Shown here: piece by piece, positions 1 through 10,293 of the stretch | How positions within the stretch are numbered: the first letter of the stretch is position 1 | Layout of the letters: the number at the start of each line of letters is the position of its first letter | Origin: Dallia pectoralis | Lineage: Eukaryota; Chordata; Actinopteri; Esociformes; Umbridae | Assembly: GCA_029465975.1 (NCBI GenBank) | Contig: CM055755.1 | Coordinates: 4,465,909 to 4,529,908 of the forward strand | DNA: 64,000 nucleotides | Direction of reading: 5' to 3' | Made by a program: the position numbers and the translations under genes | Notes under the pieces: generated by a model | The model's database searches: none | What the model was told of the DNA's origin: nothing | What the model saw: only the letters and a program-made list of their open reading frames with translations

Positions 1-784
1 CATCAAACGTCTCACATTTTCTGAACACATTTATTCAGACAAAAACCGTGCCATTATACTTCATATTCACACAAACACACAACCTAAAATCAATTACCTG
101 GTGCACCTGATTAACTACAAATGTTCAACAATCAAATAATTAGACTGTGTCAAGTTTTCTTCTGTGCAGTGTCAGAGCTGTATTGTCCCAGAGCAGTACT
201 GCCATCTAGTGGTGTAGCTCACAACTACATTCAGAGCCGTATTGTCCCACAGCAATAATGCCATCTAGTAGTGTAGCCTACAACTAAATGCATTTACTGA
301 GTTATTACAATGGGAAAATTAGGGGACAGGTCAAGCCTAGATGAGCACCTGATAGACACAAAATATAACCCGATTCCCCCACATTTAAATCCCCAAAAGT
401 TATTTTACAAAGAGATGGAAGAGGAGATGGAGTGGGAAGATATTTCCCAGACTCTTGAGCCCAGTGGATGCAGACCAGTCATTGGCCCCCATTCTGTCTT
501 TTGTCCCAGTTCCAAATCGTTCAGAGTTTAGAGGACTCAGGAAGCATTCAGAGAGAACAGCTGTGCCGGCTCTCTATCTTACATGCTCTTTCAGTACGGC
601 TTCTGAATAGGACAGGAGACATGAACACAACATGAGCAGTGAGGTCTCTCCTCATCTCTGTTTCTGTCTCTCTGGAAATTTCAATGTCAATTGCTTTATT
701 GGCTGTAGCAACAAAGCATCAATGTATACAAGATACATTGTTCTAAAATAAACCAATAGATTTTTTCTCTGTCACACACACGCG

Positions 785-815
<31 letters not shown>

Positions 816-857
816 GCACACACGCACACACGCACACACACACACGCACACACCTAC
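1..857 (-). other. 3' region of tapbpl (terminal exon not resolved)
   Basis: This stretch must hold the last tapbpl exon and 3' UTR, because the 17-nt tail exon at 858-874 ends in a splice donor. Two acceptors on the minus strand are possible. One near 709 would give a tail of about 16 codons; one near 607 would give only three codons (KPY, then stop). I cannot choose between them. AATAAA signals on the minus strand lie at 700-695 and 35-30. A direct duplication of about 60 bp sits at 172-290; both copies contain 'gccatctagt'. A CA/CG alternating microsatellite covers 774-855 and abuts the tail-exon donor. Confidence 0.4.
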
Positions 858-3800
858 CTGGTTTGCTCGTCTTCCTGCAACAAAGAAAAAACAGGGTTGA
901 CAGGGTGTCCTTGCAAGTAGACATGATTCCCCATAAAATTCACCAACGTATCCAAGCAACAACTTAAGTTGACAGATCTGCATGTGGTGATGTAGCGTGG
1001 CTCACCTAATGTCAGACGAGGTAATGTCACACGCAGTATAATCACCATGACCAGGATGAACCCGGAGACCAGAACCAACCACAGCAAAGAGTTCCAACTG
1101 CCAAACTCTGAAACAAACACAGTGTCCTTCTATGAACTCCACACGTTGGTGGTCATGACTCCACCCAAATGTGCCCAGACCCTCTGCCCTCTGACCTGTG
1201 ACCGTGAGGGCGAAGCTCTTTCGGACGGGCATGCGCAGGGAGCTGTGGGACACCCGGCAGAAGTACTTGTAGCCCGAGTCCTGCAGGGTGGCGTGGAGGA
1301 GGAAGAACGCCGACAGGGAGTAGGTCCCATCCTGGTGGTGGCGGTGGCTCGAGTACAACACGTTGTCCAGCTTCTCCGGGAGCAGGCCTCCGTCACTGGG
1401 CTCCCTGAACCACTCCATGTCCACGTCCAGGGGGAAGTAGTTGTCTGCCAGGCAGACCACCTTCTGTTCCCCGCCGTCCACCAGGGAAAGGGTTGAGTCG
1501 ATGTTCAGGGACACGCGTGGGGATTCTGAGGGCCGAGTAGCGTAACGGGGATGAGGAGCGTAACGGGGATGAGGAGCGTAACGGGGGCGGAGCGTAACGG
1601 GGGCGAGGAGCGTAACGGGGGCGAGGAGCGTAACGGGGGCGAGGAGCGTAACGGGGAGGGGAGCGTAGGGGAGCGTAACGGGGGCGAGGAGCGTAACGGG
1701 GGGAGGAGCGTAACGGGGGCGAGGAGCGTAACGGGGGCGAGGAGCGTAACGGGGGCGGGAGCGTAACGGGGCGAGGAGCGTAGAGGAGCGTAACGGGGCG
1801 AGGAGCGTAACGGGGGCGAGGAGCGTAACGGGGGCGAGGAGCGTAACGGGGGCGAGGAGCGTAACGGGGAGGAGGAGCGTAACGGGGGCGAGGAGCGTAA
1901 CGGGGGCGAGGAGCGTAACGGGGGCGAGGAGCGTAACGGGGGCGAGGAGCGTAACGGGGGCGAGGAGCGTAACGGGGGCGAGGAGCGTAACGGGGGGAGG
2001 AGCGTAACGGGAGGAGGAGCGTAACGGGGAGGAGGAGCGTAACGGGGAGGAGGAGCGTAACGGGGAGGAGGAGCGTAACGGGGAGGAGCGTAACGGGGAG
2101 GAGCGTAACGTGGGCGAGGAGCGTAACGTGGGCGAGGAGCGTAACGTGGGCGAGGAGCGTAACGTGGGCGAGGAGCGTAACAGGGTTAGCGGGTTAGCCA
2201 CGCTGGTAATGATACTCACCCATGACGTGCAGGATGATGTCGTGGCTGCCAAACAGCGGCGGCACCGAGACGGTGCAGACGTACGTCCCCTCGCTGGTCG
2301 TCTTGGTGACGGGGAGGGTCAGGGAGGCGTCGCCTTCGCTGCCCTTCAGTCCCCTCAGCGCCACACCGCTGCCCACCGTCTGGCCAGTGCGACTGGCGTG
2401 GTGGAAGAGAGTGAGGCGTTCGCTGCGCCGCTGGAGGCGCCATTCCACGGTCAGATCGGCGGCTTTGTGGTCCACGGCGAACTGACAGTGCAGGTTCTGG
2501 TGTTTTAGCAGGCCCACCCGAACAACCGGGGTGCGGGTCAGGACCAACATCACAGCTACACCCAAACACAGGGAGAGGGAGATGGGACAAAGGAGGAGGT
2601 GCAGAGGAGGGAGGAGAAGAGAGGTAAGAGTCTGACCTGTGGCACATACAGCATCATACAGCATCATACAGCATCATACAGCATCATACTGCATCATACA
2701 GCACCATACAGCATCATACTGCATCATACAGCATCATACTGCATCATACAGCATCATACAGCATCATACTGCATCATACAGCACCATACAGCATCATACA
2801 GCATCATACAGCACCATACAGCACCATACAGCATCATACTGCACCATACAGCACCATACAGCATCATACTGCATCATACTGCATCATACAGCATCATACA
2901 GCATCATACAGCACCATACAGCACCATACAGCATCATACTGCACCATACAGCACCATACAGCATCATACAGCACCATACAGCACCATACAGCATCATACA
3001 GCACCATACAGCACCATACAGCATCATACTGCATCATACAGCACCATACAGCATCATACTGCATCATACAGCACCATACAGCACCATACAGCACCATACA
3101 GCATCATACTGCATCATACAGCATCATACTGCATCATACAGCATCATACAGCATCATACAGCACCATACAGCACCATACAGCATCATACAGCATCATACT
3201 GCATCATACAGCACCATACAGCATCATACAGCACCATACAGCACCATACAGCACCATACAGCATCATACAGCATCATACAGCATCATACTGCATCATACA
3301 GCATCATACAGCACCATACTGCATCATACTGCATCATACAGCATCATACAGCACCATACAGCATCATACAGCATCATACAGCATCATACAGCATCATACT
3401 GCATCATACAGCATCATACAGCACCATACTGCATCATACAGCACCATACTGCATCATACTGCATCATACAGCATCATACAGCACCATACAGCATCATACA
3501 GCATCATACAGCATCATACAGCATCATACTGCATCATACAGCATCATACAGCACCATACAGCATCATACAGCATCATACAGCACCATACTGCATCATACA
3601 GCATCATACAGCATCATACAGTATCATACAGCATCATACTGCATCATACAGCATCATACAGCATCATACAGCATCATACAGCATCATACAGCATCATACA
3701 GCATCATACAGCACCATACAGCACCATACTGCATCATACTGCATCATACTGCATCATACAGCATCATACAGCATCATACTGCATCATACTGCATCATACA

Positions 3801-5018
3801 GCATCATACAGCACCATACAGCACCATACTGCATCATACAGCATCATACAGCATCATACTGCATCATACTGCATCATACAGCATCATACAGTATCATACA
3901 GCATCATACAGCATCATACAGCATCATACAGCATCATACTGTGTCATACTGCGTCATACAGTATCATAAGATCAGTTTGTAGAGCGGTTTAACTCATACA
4001 TACAGAACCTGCAGCTCAACACTGAAGATAACTCAAGCACATACCGTTGCAGTAATTAAACTGGGCATATTATTATTATAAGCCATAAATAAAAACCGCT
4101 GGTCATGCCGAAGAACAACCCTCAGCCGTGCCATATTGGAAGCCACCTCGAGCCAACTGATCCACATCATAACAAAACCACATCATTCATGGCTTACTTG
4201 ACGTGATCAGCGTCTCCCTGTCCGAGATGGGGGCCCAGTTGCGGAAGTCCGCCTGGCCCGGTGTGGGCGTAGCCGGGGTGTGCCGGAGGAAGCTGGTGAT
4301 GACGAAGAGGCCGTCGGCGTGCCGCAGAGTGCAGGTGAACCAGGTGTCGTGCTCCTGGGCTCCTAGACCGGGCCAACGCATTTGGATACCCTGCGTGCTG
4401 TACCTGTGGATCTCACACTCCAGCTGGTCCACTAGAGCTCCGTCAATGTACTTCCTCATGTCCACCTTTGACCCTGAATGAGGGCGCATAATGTTCTGGA
4501 GGATCAGTGTCACAACTCAAACCAGTGGGACAATGCAATGTACCTGAATAGAGCCCTCCCACTGTGTTTGAACGATCAATCAAATGTGTTTTGTGAAGCC
4601 CAATTACGGCAGCATGAGCTTGTTTTTAAATTGATTTTCTCACCTGTGTTAAGGAAGGTGATAGTGTTGGGGTTTAGGGCCGTGTCTCCTTGGTGGCCAA
4701 ACTGCAGCAGAGCTTCTCTGTGTTCATACTGAGTTTCTGCATGTCCCTCAGAATTTAAACTGACATGTTCATCTACCAGCCGACATGGCAGCCATGACAG
4801 TTGCTGTATTGCCCGGAGTCCTGGAACAGCTGTAAAGACAAATGAACAGAATAGCTGTGGAAAAACTGGTTGTGAAACACTAAAAGAGCAATAGCAATTG
4901 GTAAAAAAGTGTATGATGTGAAACCATTAACAGAAGAGATACGTTCGCATAAAAGTTTATCAAAAAAGTTACCCGCACAGTGTAGTAAATTGAGAATAAT
5001 AATGAGGTTAAAACTCAT
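858..5018 (-). CDS. tapbpl: Tapasin-related protein (TAPBPR/TAPBPL), 7 coding exons identified, last exon unresolved
   Basis: MHC class I chaperone and peptide editor of the ER/Golgi lumen, type I membrane protein. Exons (minus): 5018-4973, 4829-4644, 4473-4198, 2555-2220, 1525-1196, 1107-1006, 874-858. Every junction is GT/AG and phase 1 except the last, which is phase 0. Residues 1-15 form a signal peptide (MSFNLIIILNLLHCA). The tapasin-type N-terminal region (to about 169) contains 'VDEHVSLNSEGHAETQ' and 'KVDMRKYIDG', both close to human TAPBPR. An IgV domain spans about 170-281 (Cys pair in LHCQF and TYVCTV). An IgC1 domain spans about 282-391 (VVCLADNYFP and YKYFCRVSH). A membrane helix (LLWLVLVSGFILVMVIIL) follows, then a short basic tail. 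About 431 codons are visible against roughly 468 residues in human. It is divergent with gemin4. Introns 3 and 4 carry large minisatellites. The subfamily call rests on the N-terminal motifs; tapasin itself is less likely. Confidence 0.9.
1541..2180. repeat. GC-rich 15/18-bp minisatellite in tapbpl intron 4
   Basis: Tandem units of 18 bp (gcgaggagcgtaacgggg) and 15 bp (gaggagcgtaacggg) fill almost all of the 694-nt intron between the IgV and IgC1 exons. Repetition begins only 15 nt upstream of the IgC1 acceptor. On the transcribed strand it is C/T-rich and contains no AG. Both unit lengths are multiples of three, so the frame of the IgC1 exon stays open through the array; this is a by-product, not coding evidence. 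Confidence 0.95.
2646..3969. repeat. Decanucleotide satellite (about 130 copies) in tapbpl intron 3
   Basis: Uninterrupted 10-bp units of form cagcatcata, with two recurrent variants (cagcaccata and ctgcatcata) mixed irregularly, cover about 1.32 kb. The last few units (3935-3965) drift to 'ctgtgtcata' and 'ctgcgtcata', as expected at the decaying edge of an array. The plus strand is stop-free in two frames because the unit contains no stop in any phase; nothing suggests translation. Confidence 0.97.
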
Positions 5019-5436
5019 AATGTTAGTGGCGGTTTCTTTCTCTGCGCCATTCAGAATAAAAACAGAACCGCTTTTACTTTCGTTTCTGTAATTTGACGCT
5101 ACTGACGAAATAGATAACTTTGCAGCTGTCACTAAGTTACAATATGTTTTCCTTAGGACTTGTAGTGCGCCTAGTATAACTAATGTGCGGAAAAAATAAA
5201 ATAAAGCTATGTTTGCCCACTTTCGAAAACATTACATTTATGGAAAAACCACCCATAAGACAGCCAGACCGAAAGGGGGCGCTATAGCGAGCAGCGGACA
5301 TGTCGCATGTTCTTAAAAAAAACAAGACACACGTGATATTGATGCGGAACTACGAGTTGTATTAAACACACAAGTACACCACAGATTTAGTGCAGAAGAA
5401 GAGCCTTATTGGTATTCACCAAAACCAAACAAAATT
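5019..5436. promoter_or_regulatory. Shared head-to-head promoter of tapbpl and gemin4, with IRF/ISRE-like motifs
   Basis: Only 418 bp separate the two start codons (5018 minus, 5437 plus), so both promoters must lie here or overlap the 5' UTRs. On the tapbpl side, TTTCGTTT at 5078-5085 (reverse of AAACGAAA) fits the IRF core AANNGAAA. GTTTCTTTCTC at 5032-5042 resembles an ISRE half with one mismatch. Mammalian TAPBPR is interferon-inducible, so this is a reasonable reading, but the motifs are short. An E-box CACGTG lies at about 5330 on the gemin4 side. There is no clear TATA box. Confidence 0.5.
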
Positions 5437-8400
5437 ATGAATCAAGGTAGACTTGAACTGAATGCATTTGTTTTTTCGTTAATTGCGCTACCTTATTATG
5501 TATGTATGTTTGTATTTATTGTATTTATATTTTTTATCGTATTCTTATAATATGCTTGCCTTATATTCTGGAATGGCTACTGAGATGTCAGAATAATTTC
5601 TTTGTTCAGAATATAACGCTGTGTTTTAGATGCATTTGACAAATTAAATAGGCCTACCTTTACTTTATTTGCATGATACCTGCAAGTGTAACTTGGCTAA
5701 CTCAGCATGGTCGGTATACCACGTGTGGTGGCCAATCAGTTGACAATTTTGTTCTAATTTAATGATCCTGATTTATTAGCAACATCGTTATGTCACTCGG
5801 AACAGATCAACACTCAAGGTTACACTATCCACAGTTGGTTGGTGCACATACTATACTTGGCCTACTACATTTGCTGGGTTTCTGGTCATCATAATGTTGG
5901 TGATTATAGATGATTTTAGAAACGTCTATTTGACAGTGGTTGTACTTGGCGTGTATATATTCTCTCTTAAGTGTGCTTAAACGGTTACAAATGAGTTCAA
6001 ATCCAGCTAAGCCCCCATTTTGTACCCCTTGCTTCCAGCAACATCATTAGCTGAATTAATTTAGTATTTCGTACTGAACTATTAACTCTTTATTCATAAA
6101 TGTTTTTATCTATTCTCACTGTCATGCTTGGTCTTTCAGATTCGTGGCTGAGCTGCGAAAAGACTGCCGTTCTTCAGGGTGCATTTCTGTTGGCCAACAC
6201 GCAGTACCAGCCCGTGCCACTCAGTGCCCTAAAAAAGGAGGACTGGGGTAAAGTTTGCCACCCAATTCTGCAGGCTGTCGGAGAAATCTGCGGGCAGCAG
6301 CGCGGTGGTTGCCAAACAAGTTTCCACTGGAAGAAGAAAATCCTCTGCATCTTATGGAGCAAGGTGCTGGGAATGGAGAGCAGAGAGGATGTGGAGATGG
6401 GCTGGAGAGAGAATCCATTCTTCTCCCTGCAGAACAGCTTGCCGGACATCAACCGCACAGTCCTGTTTGAGATGGTGAAGTTGCCCGGCTTCTCTCAGAT
6501 CTACGCCCGGCTGCTTCTACACCTCCCTGCGGCTCACCTGAGCGCCGAGCTCCAGAAGCTAGTGCAACACGTCACCTGTAATAGCACCGAGAATGACCTC
6601 CGTGTGCTGCTGGAGGTGTGGTGGGAGCTGTGGAGGGGTCACGAAGAGCAGCACGAGGATGGTCTGGATAAGGTCTTCACCACCATTTGGACCCAGCTCA
6701 GCAACTCCACTGGCTTCTCTCCTCAGGCTGCCAAGAGATTCAAGTCGGACCCAGATGCCCCGTCACCACCACTCATCACTGACCTACTGTCCATTTTCCT
6801 TAATGCCCTGGAGGAGATGGAAAAGCATTTGAGCACCTCTGACCTTTGCTGCTTTGCCCTGTCCAACTGCCTTGACTTCCTGTACACCACACATCTAATA
6901 GATCAAGTTGATTTTCTCCCGGCTGAGGAGAAACTTCGATGCCTGACCGACATGGCGGCAATCAGGAAGAGGTGCGCTGGGATAGAGATGTTTGACCCGG
7001 TCCAGGTGATCAGGGAGGCCCAGAGAGACCTTAGGGCAACTCACACACCCTCAGAGTTCAAACCCTGTGGAATGACTCTGGCACGGACCCTAAAGACTGT
7101 GTCACAGCTGACCCTGACCTGGAGCCAGAGAGGGCTTTTCAAGAAGATAGACAGCGGCGATCCCGGTGACAGTGCAATCCGTCTGAGAAGCAGTCTGTCT
7201 AGAGTTCTCAAGTCCCTAGAGGACCAAACCCTGTCAGTGTCTGTGGATGAGGCCGATCGGCAGGAAATAAATGATGCACAAAGAACTTTGAGCGGTTTGT
7301 TCGGGTCACTCTTCTTAACCGACACAGAGAACAATGCTCCAGATATGGCCTCTGTTGCCTTAACAATCATTGACCACCGGTTAGACGGGTTCCAAGACTT
7401 TACTATGCTATTTGCTACTGACCTCAGCTGGTCACTGGTGGACGAGGAGTGGATTAGCTGTCTGGAAAGGAACAAAAGCTCATTCCAGCAAAAGGACATT
7501 GTCATGAAATTGGTCTCCACTCTCACCGCGAAGTGCCAAACGGACGTAGACGTTGGACAGTGCAGAAAGCTGAGGGACACTATCGTGGACATTTTCTCAG
7601 AGCTTCCGCTGGCTGAGAAAAACGCAACGTTGGCTGAGATGCTGACATGCTCCAGGCGGGGTCTACAGGGCTCCCTGCCTCAGGCCGTGACCGACGGCTT
7701 CAACGAGGAGCTCAACATGGCCTTCAACTGCCTCATCCAGGGTGGAGCAGCGCAAGGCGACCTGAGCTCGGCTGTATCCGCGGTGGCCCGCGTGGCCTTT
7801 CAGAACCCGGAGGCCACCCTGCGGCGGTGCTGCCATCTGGCTGTGGTGAACCTTGGAGCTCACAGCCTCCTGTCACGGATACTCCAGCAGCTCTCCGGGC
7901 TGCGGGGCGGCATCCCTGGGGGCATTGAGGGCACCACTAGCTTGCTGTGCCGCTGTCTTCAAGAGACCGCCGCGACTAAACTATCCTCCGCTAAGGAGGA
8001 AGACCAGTTTCTGCACTTCCTGGTTGCACTAATGCAGCCTAGTGTTTCCGGGAGCGCACAGAGTTTCTTGCTACCCGAAGAGGTAGTGTGTGCCTTCGTC
8101 CTTCCTCACCTCTCCCCCTCTTCCTCCAGTGACTGCAGGCTAGAGCTAGGACTGCGTCTGCTCCACTCGGCTTTGTCGCTGGATACCCACGAGGCCTCTC
8201 CTCACTGGGTCTTGAACTGCTCTCCCTTCCCCCTTCTCTACATTCTCTGCCAGCTGCTGAATGACAGCAGCAAGTGCTGGCAGCTGCCAGCAGAGGACGA
8301 ACATATCAATATAAGTCACATATCCTTGGACTGCAAGGATCTGCTGGTCAGTGTGCTGACAACCCTGTGCAAGGTGGTGGGACTGGAGGTAGCGTCAGCC

Positions 8401-9384
8401 CCCAACACCTGGTCCAGGGCCCTCTTCTGGCTTTACGATAAAGCGGAGGCCCTGGACTGGACTGTCCGCTTCCACCTGAAGGCGGTATGGGGGGAGCACT
8501 TTAAAAACGAGGTCCCATCAGAGTTACTGGCTGTGTGCACGCTGCCGGAGCGGGAGTGGTCAGGCCTGCAGCTGGCCCAGTACGGCCCGGGCACGGGGCT
8601 GCTGGCGTGGATGGAGTGCTGCTGCCTTTCCGACGAGCTCCGGGACACCATGCTGACCACCCTGGCTTTGGACCAGCACCGGCCGGACGACGTCAACATG
8701 TTCAGCAAAGGCGTTCTGGTGGCTGTGACGCAGGTCCTGCCCTGGAGCACGGTCACAGAGTGGGCCCGGCTGCTTGGGGCCATGCGGGAGCTGCTCTGCT
8801 CCGGCCGGCTGCACGTTCCTTACTCCCTGGAGTACGTTGACTTCCTGCCCCTGCTGGACCTGCGGCCGTTCTCCTGCGAGCTGCGCCTGTCTGTCCTGGT
8901 GCTGCGCGTCCTCCAGCTGCTCTGCGGCTCCAGCTGCTCCGATTGGCTGCCCGGCCAGGGCTGGACTCACGTGGGGAGACTGTACGCCGGCGCCGTGCGG
9001 GAGCTCGTCGACTCCCTGAGGGGAAAGCTGCCCCTTTCCAACGCCAACGCCGATTCACCTAACCGTCTGAAGCCAGATGAGGCAGACTCCGATGCTAAGC
9101 CCAGCGCCAGCCAGGAGGTTCTGTTTGTACTGAGCCAGCTGTTCTGCCACGTGCAGCATGCCCAGGTGATGATGCCAGGCGGAGAGTGCGAGTCCTTGTT
9201 TCTGTGTGCTTTGGAGATCCTGACACACTACCAGGCCGTCCTGGTCGCCCATCCCAGCAGCAGCTCTCACCTGGAGAGTAGGAACGCCCGGCACTTCTTC
9301 ACCACCATCACGGACAATCTGGGGAACGGCGAGATGAAGGCTGTGTTGCATCAGAAAATCTCTCAGCTGGTGTCGTCAGGTTGA
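5437..9384 (+). CDS. gemin4: Gem-associated protein 4 (Gemin4), two coding exons
   Basis: Component of the SMN-Gemin complex that assembles Sm cores on spliceosomal snRNAs. Exon 1 codes ten nucleotides (5437-5446: ATG AAT CAA G, donor GT at 5447). Exon 2 is 6140-9384, after the acceptor 'gtctttcag'. The joined frame begins MNQDSWLSCEKTAVLQGAFLL and gives 1084 residues, close to human (1058). Landmarks matching human Gemin4 include KRFKSDPDA (215-223 region), LAVVNLG, 'SPFPLL..LCQLL', 'GAGTGLLAWMECCC' (here YGPGTGLLAWMECCC), 'FSKG.LVA..QV.PW', 'LHVPYSLEY..F.PLL' and 'ALFV..Q.FCH' (here VLFVLSQLFCH). It is all-helical with no known catalytic motif. A single giant coding exon is typical of the gene. 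The ATG at 6100 lies inside the intron and is not the start. It is convergent with tlcd3a. Confidence 0.95.
5447..6139 (+). other. gemin4 intron 1
   Basis: A 693-nt AT-rich phase-1 intron with a strong donor (caagGTAGAC) and a pyrimidine-rich acceptor. I see no repeat or further exon in it. CCAAT occurs near 5732. Confidence 0.8.
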
Positions 9385-9590
9385 CAAACGTTTCGGACGG
9401 TGGTTTCGTTATTGGTTCACTGTTCCCAGCATCAGATACTTAAAAGGAGTATATTGTTTTGTTGTTAAATTATGTTAAAATTTAAATATGAATTTCACTC
9501 AGTTTTACTTATCGTTTTTGCAATTATAAAAAATTCACTTGGCAATACACTGTGGTTCAATGGTTTATTTATCAAAAGTCTCATCGGGGA

Positions 9591-9596
9591 AATAAA
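9591..9596 (+). terminator. gemin4 polyadenylation signal
   Basis: AATAAA 207 bp past the gemin4 stop codon, in AT-rich 3' UTR sequence. It is the first canonical hexamer downstream. Confidence 0.65.
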
Positions 9597-10097
9597 GATT
9601 ATTGAAATACCATGTGATAATTATAATACAAGGCCTGACTAAAGCTTTGGGTCTTTCAGTACTTAATCTCTTTCTAATTCACTTAACAATAATTCAGGCA
9701 TTCAAAATAACACAGATTTATTATACATTTTGTACTGTCAATATTTCAGTCACTCAGCAAGTGGAAAAATGATAATGCAGACTGATAATCCACTCAAAGT
9801 ATAGACACCAAGGAGGGGCTAAGGAGAAATCGTGCAAACAATAATGACATGGGAGTCTTGCATTTCTGGGGGACTCTGAGTATGGCCCCCTGGTAACCTT
9901 ATTGGTAATAGTGGGAGGTAATGTTTGTTGGTGGTATGGTCGTCTGTATAAAATCATTATTCACAATTCAGTCAGGATCATCGTCGTGACATCAGAGCAT
10001 TCCGTCTGCACTGATTGGTGCTGGGACAGGTGTTACACAGTGACTCTATTTGATAAAGGACAATGCGTTCCTGTAGAACTATTTTAAAAGTATTGTT
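9597..10097. other. Intergenic spacer between convergent gemin4 and tlcd3a
   Basis: About 500 bp of AT-rich sequence lies between the two polyadenylation signals. No gene, RNA or repeat is recognisable. Confidence 0.6.
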
Positions 10098-10103
10098 TTT
10101 ATT
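10098..10103 (-). terminator. tlcd3a polyadenylation signal
   Basis: TTTATT on the plus strand gives AATAAA on the minus strand, 191 bp past the tlcd3a stop at 10296-10294. Confidence 0.6.
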
Positions 10104-10293
10104 ATCAATACATGAATCTAAAAGTTGACAATTACATGACCAATTAATATAGATTTATGTTTTTGGATTTTTTTTGAGAATCTTTCATAAATATATTTTG
10201 ATTAATTGACATGCCCCCTATGTTCCATACAGACCATTTCACAGTGACAGATTAAAATGTTAACCACCGAATCACACAGAACATTAACTGTCT

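Noticed and set aside
1002..2252. Minus-strand frame of 416 codons with PVTLLA repeats running into the IgC1 exon
   Set aside because: The repeat part is intronic minisatellite whose units are multiples of three. The IgC1 exon has a proper acceptor at 1527-1526, and the IgV frame itself stops at 2194 if the intron is retained.
2599..3982. Two overlapping plus-strand open frames of about 450 codons rich in His, Tyr, Ser and Ile
   Set aside because: They are read from the decanucleotide satellite: a 10-bp unit with no stop in any phase gives long frames in all phases. There is no start context, conservation or gene structure, and the array lies inside a tapbpl intron.
6100..6139. ATG at 6100 as the gemin4 start
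   Set aside because: It lies upstream of a strong splice acceptor, its 13 codons resemble no Gemin4, and a phase-matched start exon exists at 5437.
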